DNA of 10,420 bases. Source: Lachnospiraceae bacterium UBA2868 (GTDB lineage Bacteria; Bacillota_A; Clostridia; Lachnospirales; Lachnospiraceae). Under the pieces are notes generated by a model that was not told the DNA's origin, did not search any database, and saw only the letters and a program-made list of their open reading frames with translations. The translations under genes were made by a program, and so were the position numbers. Each line of letters begins with the position of its first letter. Positions within the stretch are counted from its first letter, which is position 1. Location: the NCBI GenBank assembly GCA_002350465.1, contig DEEW01000182.1:19739-30158 (forward strand). The letters run 5' to 3'. Below, one piece after another: positions 6,229 through 10,420 of this stretch.

Positions 6229-7564
6229 CCGCATTTTCCTCTTCCGGTTCTCTTAATTCATAGTTTGCATCTTCATCGATCATATCCAGAAGATGCTTTG
6301 CGATATCCGGATCAAACTGTGTGCCGGAGCATCTTTCTATCTCCGCTCTGGCTTCTTCCTGCCGGCGCGGCTTGGAATACGAACGTTTGCTCGTCATTGC
6401 GTCATAACAGTCGGCAAGACAGATTATACGGGCTCTTTCGGGGATGCTTACGCCCGACAGTCCGTCGGGATATCCCTTGCCGTCAAACCTCTCGTGGTGC
6501 CATCTTGCGCCTTCCCAGAGCCACGGCATCTCATCGATTGTTTTTAATATATCGCAGCCTATTACCGTATGTTCCTTGATCTGGTTGAACTCATCATCCG
6601 TAAGGGCTCCGACCTTGTTGATGATCGCTTCGGAAACCCCGATCTTGCCTATATCGTGAAGCAGACCGAGTTCGTATATCTCTTCCTGCTCCTTCTCTGA
6701 TTTGCCCATTCTCCTTGAGATCTCCCTCGCATACTTTGCCACACGTTCGGAATGACCGTTCGTGTAGTGGTCCTTGGCATCAACCGCCTTGGACAGGGCA
6801 AGCATCACCTGCTTGGAGAGCTTCTCCTTGGCAAACGCGGCAGCCGCCTGCTCCCTTGCTTCGTTCAGTTCCGCCTTGGTCTTTAACAGGCTCAGATAAT
6901 CCGGCGTCTCAAGTGATACGAATATGACAAGTACGCCCATCGAAGCCATGAACAGGGTGATCAGCACATTATCGAAGAAGATCATCTGGAGCGAAAACAA
7001 TACGGCCGCAACAAGTATCGCCGCAATCATCGCCCTTAACTGCGTCTTGCGGTAACGCTCCCTGTGCCTGAACATGTAAACGCTTCCGATTACGAAGAAC
7101 AACAGCGGAAAGCCGTATGCAACAGGTACGAAGAGAATCTCGTGAATATAGTTTCCCGCGCTGTCGTATGTAAACACCAGACCGGTTAACGGGTTCGTAA
7201 TAAGAAGCAGATAGTTGATCGTAAGGAGCGTAAAGTTCATGATGTTACGCTTGATCTTTGATTCGTGCCCCATGTCGGAATACGCGTATATGTAATACAC
7301 AAATGTAAATGCGGAAAGTGATGCCAGAAGCGAATCGGTTATGTTGAAAAAATAGTGAACGGGATTAGGTACCCTTTCGTGTGCACTCGTGACTATCGCC
7401 GTCGCAACATCAAATATGTCGGCGGCCATAACAACAAACGCAAACCGCCGGAACGCGATATTGATCTTCGTCATGTTCGTATAACGAAGCACCAGATACG
7501 TATATATGATCATATCAAGAGGTATTACAGCAACCTCAAGAAAAATGTTGTAATCCAGAACCAT
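6215..7564 (-). CDS. 7TM-anchored HD-GYP c-di-GMP phosphodiesterase
   Basis: The 449-residue protein has a hydrophobic N-terminal half with about seven membrane segments (near residues 9-27, 40-60, 76-95, 108-126, 143-164, 178-197 and 200-218). A short helical linker, LKTKAELNEAREQAAAAFAKEKL, leads to an HD-GYP domain at about 255-435. The metal and signature residues are present: H271 (NGHSERV), H303-D304 in LLHDIGKIGV, and the complete HHERFDGKGYP at 356-366, followed by LADCYDAMTS. Intact HD-GYP domains hydrolyse cyclic di-GMP; the 7TM part is presumably a sensor of unknown signal. The gene starts 17 nt after the ATPase stop with AAGGTG as ribosome site, and the DHH gene start overlaps its end. 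Residues 16-22 (LDMIIYT) are encoded by a 25-bp sequence that recurs at 8921-8945. Confidence 0.9.
   Translation of the reverse strand: MVLDYNIFLEVAVIPLDMIIYTYLVLRYTNMTKINIAFRRFAFVVMAADIFDVATAIVTSAHERVPNPVHYFFNITDSLLASLSAFTFVYYIYAYSDMGHESKIKRNIMNFTLLTINYLLLITNPLTGLVFTYDSAGNYIHEILFVPVAYGFPLLFFVIGSVYMFRHRERYRKTQLRAMIAAILVAAVLFSLQMIFFDNVLITLFMASMGVLVIFVSLETPDYLSLLKTKAELNEAREQAAAAFAKEKLSKQVMLALSKAVDAKDHYTNGHSERVAKYAREISRRMGKSEKEQEEIYELGLLHDIGKIGVSEAIINKVGALTDDEFNQIKEHTVIGCDILKTIDEMPWLWEGARWHHERFDGKGYPDGLSGVSIPERARIICLADCYDAMTSKRSYSKPRRQEEARAEIERCSGTQFDPDIAKHLLDMIDEDANYELREPEEENADEIK
7498..7522 (+). repeat. 25-bp direct repeat, left copy (inside HD-GYP gene)
   Basis: The sequence acgtatatatgatCatatc followed by aagagg matches 8921-8945 at 24 of 25 positions, in the same orientation; the single difference is C7511 versus T8934. 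This copy encodes LDMIIYT of the HD-GYP protein, so it is the functional version. Confidence 0.9.
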
Positions 7565-7581
7565 AAAAGCACCTTTTTACT

Positions 7582-8679
7582 CTACCCTGTTATCGATGAT
7601 ATATATTCCTCCATGCGCGGAAGGCGGAATCTTACATAACCGAAATTGCTGCTCTCGATGATACCGTCGTCGATCAGACGCTTTCTGTACTTTGTAAATA
7701 CATCCGACGTCATCGAAGCCTTTTCACGTATTGCCTCAACCTTGATCTTTCCGTTCGAATCTTCGTTGTTTACGTCATTCATAGCAGATAATACTTCCCT
7801 GTCTTTATCCGAGAGTTCATCCCATATCTTATCATATGCCATTTCGGCAAGTGTCATATCAAGTTCATTCAGTACAAGTTCCAGATCGATGTTCTCTCTT
7901 TCTTTGCAGTTGCACACTGCATTCCAGCAATGATATCCCAACGCCTGAAACGCAAGAGAATATCCCCTTGTCGCATAAGCAAGCATTTCGGCGATACTCC
8001 TGTCAAATCCGAGTGTTTTCTGATAATCCGCACGTATAGCAGTAATATTGAGTGCATCGAGTTCCCTGACTTTGGCTCTGTATAAAAAAGTCAGCGATTT
8101 TTTGTTCTTGATAGCAGCAATGTTATCCGACAGACCTGTCATCAAAACATAGACATCATAGTCTTCACTCGCGTATGAGGAAAGCGCATGCGAAAACCGG
8201 GCAACATCTTTGCTGTATGTTATTTCATCCACGGTAATAAGAAGTTTCTTTCCCGCCTTCTTGAGTGTTCTGAGCATCATCACCAAGGCATCCTCTTCAT
8301 TTGATGCGACAAGATCCGCTCTTTCCAGGTGAACACCAATCCCGAGAACGGAAAAATCAAGCTTTGCCTTGACAAAAAGTGCCTTCAGTTCCGGGATGAG
8401 ATATAATGCGCGCGCCAATGAATCCAGAAGATCACTCTCCGGATTGATATCAACAGTTATCCAGTCCTTCTTCTGGACTATCTTATTTCTGATGTCGCTA
8501 AGCATGACTGTCTTCCCGGATCCTCTCACTCCGGTTATGAACATACCTCTGTATGTAGGGATATTTTTGGTGAAATTCTCAATTATCTCATTTGAGATGA
8601 CTGCCCGCTCAATGTGTTTGGGCGGAACATAACTGAATTGAAGTGTATATGGATTATCAACGGTTTTATAACCATTCAT
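7582..8679 (-). CDS. AAA+/STAND-like ATPase with C-terminal winged helix
   Basis: The 365-residue ATP-binding protein is of a family common in Firmicutes and has no assigned role. It has Walker A GVRGSGKT at 50-57 and Walker B LLITVDE at 146-152. A sensor-like strand, YVLMTGLSDNI, lies at 177-187, followed by LTFLYRAKVREL and GYSLAFQALGYHCW, characteristic of the ORC/Cdc6-like ATPase group. Residues about 290-355 (SDKDREVLSAM, then TKYRKRLIDDGII and FGYVRFRLP) look like a winged helix-turn-helix that could bind DNA. The ATG at 8679 is chosen over one at 8721: GGAGG at 8687-8691 stands 7 nt before it, and the promoter -10 box at 8705-8710 would exclude the upstream codon. It heads the ATPase/HD-GYP/DHH operon. 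Autoregulation through the repeats in its promoter is plausible but unproven. Confidence 0.8.
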   Translation of the reverse strand: MNGYKTVDNPYTLQFSYVPPKHIERAVISNEIIENFTKNIPTYRGMFITGVRGSGKTVMLSDIRNKIVQKKDWITVDINPESDLLDSLARALYLIPELKALFVKAKLDFSVLGIGVHLERADLVASNEEDALVMMLRTLKKAGKKLLITVDEITYSKDVARFSHALSSYASEDYDVYVLMTGLSDNIAAIKNKKSLTFLYRAKVRELDALNITAIRADYQKTLGFDRSIAEMLAYATRGYSLAFQALGYHCWNAVCNCKERENIDLELVLNELDMTLAEMAYDKIWDELSDKDREVLSAMNDVNNEDSNGKIKVEAIREKASMTSDVFTKYRKRLIDDGIIESSNFGYVRFRLPRMEEYISSITG

Positions 8680-8704
8680 GGTATGTCCTCCATTTCCGAA
8701 GACT

Positions 8705-8733
8705 ATTATATACCCTTTCACAGTCTTTCACAA
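8705..8733 (-). promoter_or_regulatory. promoter of the ATPase / HD-GYP operon
   Basis: On the minus strand TTGTGA (8733-8728), a 17-nt spacer and TATAAT (8710-8705) form a near-consensus sigma-A promoter. Transcription would start near 8698, giving a leader of about 19 nt with the GGAGG ribosome site. The -35 box is itself part of one TTGTGAAAG repeat, and another lies in the spacer, so a protein binding the repeats would control polymerase access. Confidence 0.7.
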
Positions 8734-8794
8734 CTTCATTTTTCTTTCACAACCTTTCACAATCTTTCACAACTTCTTTTTTCTTTCACAACTT
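8715..8794 (-). repeat. TTGTGAAAG direct-repeat array over the ATPase promoter
   Basis: On the plus strand six exact copies of CTTTCACA start at 8715, 8725, 8744, 8754, 8764 and 8783, most extending to CTTTCACAACTT. Start-to-start distances are 10, 19, 10, 10 and 19 nt, so copies lie about one or two helical turns apart. A larger 39-bp unit is also duplicated: 8725-8743 matches 8764-8782 at 18 of 19 positions. The copies sit upstream of and inside the promoter, as operator arrays do. Confidence 0.85.
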
Positions 8795-8842
8795 TTGATG
8801 TCGATGGGTTGATATCAAAAAAGCCATCAGAAAGAATCATGC

Positions 8843-8871
8843 AAAAATGCAGGCGGTGTACGCCTGCATTT
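8843..8871 (-). terminator. hairpin terminator downstream of the surface-protein frame
   Basis: AAATGCAGGCG (8845-8855) and CGCCTGCATTT (8861-8871) form a perfect 11-bp stem with a 5-nt loop. Read on the minus strand, the stem ends in a run of five T (8847-8843), as expected of an intrinsic terminator. In that direction it lies 62 nt beyond the surface-protein stop and before the ATPase promoter. Confidence 0.7.
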
Positions 8872-8894
8872 CGTATCGCTATAATATTAAAAAA

Positions 8895-8921
8895 TGTCAG
8901 CAAGAACCGTCCCCGGTAACA
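8895..8921. repeat. REP-like imperfect palindrome with GGGGACGGTTCT core
   Basis: On the plus strand TGTCA at 8895-8899 faces TAACA at 8917-8921 around a core that reads CCGGGGACGGTTCTTGC on the minus strand. I recognise GGGGACGGTTCT as a motif that recurs in intergenic repeats of many Clostridia and other bacteria. Only one copy is seen here, so repeat status rests on recall. Confidence 0.45.
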
Positions 8922-8945
8922 CGTATATATGATTATATCAAGAGG
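8921..8945 (+). repeat. 25-bp direct repeat, right copy (end of surface-protein frame)
   Basis: This stretch matches 7498-7522 at 24 of 25 positions. It directly abuts the REP-like palindrome. It contributes the last four codons (SLLI, roughly) and the stop of the surface-protein frame, so that frame probably ends in sequence derived from an HD-GYP-type gene. Confidence 0.85.
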
Positions 8946-10025
8946 GATGGAGTAAATCCATCGTTATCTAAAGTACCGATTTCCTGTTTAGTTCCTCCAA
9001 TAGTGGTGCTTCCTTTTACAGAAAAAACAGACATTTCTATATCGTAATACTGAGTACCTTTAACTGTAGCTGTTGTTGTAGGATTTGTTCCTCCGGTATA
9101 TGTTGATACATTAAGGGCAGGCTGACCCGATGCATCTTCGACGGTTACTGACTGGATGTTATTGGGAGTACTTGATCCCGATCCCGTCATACTGTTAATA
9201 ATATTTCGCGAGTTCACCAACGTACCATTTCCGCCCCATGTATTTGCTGTAACCGTCGCAGAATAATTATTATTTCCCACTCTGTTAATGGTTGCTGCTC
9301 CACCCGAATTTGTAGACATAACGCTCGTATTATTATCCAAAAAGGCGGCTAACTCTTCCGGACCTCCTTCGGAAAAAACAACTGATGTAACCGCCGGTGA
9401 AGCATTGTTATCAATAGAAACCCTGCTGGGAGTTATCTTACCAAATCCGGGGTTGTTCTGATCGTTTGCCGGAATAGTCGCAACACCATTTGCATCTCCA
9501 CCTGTTACAACAAGAGTTGATCCGTTATTTATCCATTCTGCAGTCGTACTGTTACCCAGATTAGCCGCTACGGAATTACCACCACCGGAGCCTCCGCCTG
9601 ATCCGCCGGAGCCGCCGGAGCCGCCCGAGCTGCCTGAACTGCTGTTATTATTTTCATTATTTCCTTCATCGCTGTGATCGCTGTACGGATCCTCGCCCGA
9701 ATCATTTGAACTGTTATTATTCTCCTGTACCGGCGCGGGTGTAGGTGATGCTATGGGCGGTCTGCCCTGTGCTTTACCTTCATTTAACCACTCGGCAAGG
9801 AGTGCCGATGTATCCGTTCCGTATCTTGCAACAACATCGGGATTGGCCGCAGCATAATAAGCCGGATCAAATCGCGTACCGTCGGCAAGAGTGATTATGC
9901 CCGTGTTCGGATCGGTCATTGCTATCGCCGCATTTGCAGCCTGAATCTCCTGCGCGGAGGCCTCGGCATTTCCGGTCCTTGGAGCATTTGCGCCTGCATT
10001 TCCCGCACCTGCAATCTCGGTATCG
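8933..10025 (-). pseudogene. secreted surface protein fragment, 5' end missing
   Basis: About 364 codons are open from roughly 10025 to the stop at 8933, without a credible start codon, ribosome site or signal peptide. The frame continues to 10198, but there it is antisense to a histidine kinase. In order it shows an Ala/Gly/Asn-rich lead, a module FDPAYYAAANPDVVARYG...LNEGKAQGRPP (codons at about 9871-9755) that I know as a repeat in Lachnospiraceae secreted proteins, a Pro/Asn/Ser linker with acidic residues, a Gly-Ser run (9637-9575), and a Thr/Asn/Val-rich beta-type domain to the end. It contains no Cys. The end, PSLLI-stop, lies in a 25-bp repeat, so the 3' end may also be foreign. Cell-surface attachment or adhesion is a guess. 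The piece is probably silent unless fused elsewhere. Confidence 0.65.
9575..9637 (-). repeat. Gly-Ser low-complexity run in the surface protein
   Basis: Roughly 21 codons encode almost only Gly and Ser (SGSSGGSGGSGGSGGGSGGG). On the plus strand this shows as repeated GCCGGAGCC-like units. It is a flexible linker between the N-terminal module and the beta-rich part, and such a tract is prone to length change. Confidence 0.8.
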
Positions 10026-10262
10026 GTGGGCAATGCTTTAAAACACGCAGGCGGAAAAAAGGTTGCGATCTTTGTATCGGAAAAGGACGGCCTGTATATC
10101 ATTAAATTTACGAACGACGGCAGGGCTCCAATCGGGCCGGTAGTTGAAAAGGGCGGACTGGCAAACCTCAGGCGCGAGGTTGAATCCGTCGGCGGCACTA
10201 TGGAGGTTACTCATCAGCCGGAGTTTTTGATGACGATCACACTTCCGAAACCGGGAGTCTGA
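10026..10262 (+). pseudogene. sensor histidine kinase, C-terminal ATPase fragment (5' end missing)
   Basis: About 78 codons of the HATPase domain of a NarX/LiaS-type histidine kinase remain. The N box GNALKHAGGK is at the very start, the ATP-lid/G1 region is KFTNDGRAP, the G2 box is KGGLANLRREVESVGG, and the typical end is MTITLPK. The HisKA dimerisation helix, the phosphoacceptor His and any sensor part should precede it but are replaced, from about 10026 leftwards, by the antisense surface-protein sequence. The GTG at 10026 is merely the first in-frame start-like codon, with no ribosome site. The response regulator follows 12 nt after the stop, the usual order for this kinase type. As it stands the fragment cannot autophosphorylate. 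Confidence 0.75.
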
Positions 10263-10274
10263 GGAGAAAATGTA

Positions 10275-10420
10275 ATGGCTTATTCGGTTGTTATTGCAGA
10301 AGATTTTCGTATGATACGCGAGATATTCGAATCCGCGGTACAGGGCGCGCGCGGATATACGCTTGCCTCATCGTTTATGACGGCGGAGGATGCGGTTTCC
10401 TATCTGTCGGAGAATGAGGC
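10275..10420 (+). CDS. response regulator, N-terminal part (runs off right edge)
   Basis: Forty-eight complete codons from ATG 10275 to the edge read MAYSVVIAEDFRMIREIFE and onward to EDAVSYLSENEA. The hydrophobic first strand followed by the acidic pair E9-D10 and an amphipathic helix is the receiver-domain start of a two-component regulator. The phosphoacceptor Asp near residue 55 and the output domain are beyond the window. GGAG at 10263-10266 lies 8 nt before the ATG. Its position 12 nt after a NarX/LiaS-type kinase makes a NarL/LuxR-type regulator most likely, though the output domain is not visible. Confidence 0.8.
   Translation, partial: MAYSVVIAEDFRMIREIFESAVQGARGYTLASSFMTAEDAVSYLSENE

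Noticed and set aside
8680..8721. Earlier ATG for the ATPase
   Set aside because: It lies upstream of the expected transcription start and covers the -10 box; GGAGG serves the ATG at 8679.
8715..8794. CRISPR-like array
   Set aside because: Repeat units are 8-12 bp with almost no spacer, far too short for CRISPR; an operator array fits better.
6040..10040. Invertible DNA segment between the two outer breakpoints
   Set aside because: The sequences at about 6054 and 10026 are not inverted repeats of each other, and re-inverting the segment does not rebuild any of the cut genes.
10026..10198. Continuation of the surface-protein frame to an ATG at 10198
   Set aside because: This part is antisense to conserved histidine-kinase sequence and has no ribosome site or signal peptide.

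Overview
The window looks like chromosomal DNA of an anaerobic Firmicute, most likely Lachnospiraceae (a Butyrivibrio/Roseburia-type gut or rumen bacterium). This is inferred from the protein families present: a PH-domain protein beside FolC, a Cys-tailed HD protein in a folate operon, an ATCase with a PyrI regulatory subunit, a 7TM HD-GYP protein, and a secreted protein with an NPDV-type repeat. It also fits the AGGAGG-type ribosome sites and moderate GC. No tRNA, rRNA, CRISPR array or transposase gene was seen.

Layout. (1) Positions 1-3816, minus strand: a folate operon read right to left, PH-domain protein, folC (TTG start overlapping the previous stop), HD hydrolase, folP, then a CPBP-type membrane protease that runs off the left edge. 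It is driven by a near-consensus promoter at 3884-3912. (2) Positions 3925-6011, plus strand: a divergent near-consensus promoter, a nitroreductase, then pyrB and pyrI (catalytic and regulatory chains of aspartate carbamoyltransferase). A strong hairpin terminator sits between the nitroreductase stop and pyrB, only 20 nt before the pyrB start. pyrB must therefore be reached by read-through, which suggests attenuation. (3) Positions 6052-8733, minus strand: an AAA+/STAND-like ATPase with a promoter embedded in an array of TTGTGAAAG direct repeats, a membrane-anchored HD-GYP c-di-GMP phosphodiesterase, and the first 58-60 codons of a DHH phosphoesterase. (4) Positions 8734-8932: repeats, a hairpin terminator and a REP-like palindrome. 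(5) Positions 8933 to about 10025, minus strand: a secreted, Asn/Gly/Ser-rich surface protein without a start. (6) About 10026-10420, plus strand: the 3' end of a sensor histidine kinase and the 5' end of its response regulator.

The right 40% of the window contains places where genes are cut with no mobile element at the break. At about 6054 an open frame with a strong RBS stops after 7 codons, facing the cut end of the DHH gene. At about 10026 the surface gene and the kinase meet head to head, both lacking their 5' ends. At 8921-8945 a 25-bp sequence copied from (or shared with) the HD-GYP gene forms the end of the surface reading frame. These may be real rearrangements or assembly joins, and the sequence alone cannot decide.

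The observations most worth following are the pyrB attenuator with a reading frame running through it in phase with pyrB, the helically phased repeats over the ATPase promoter, and the HD hydrolase embedded in the folate genes.
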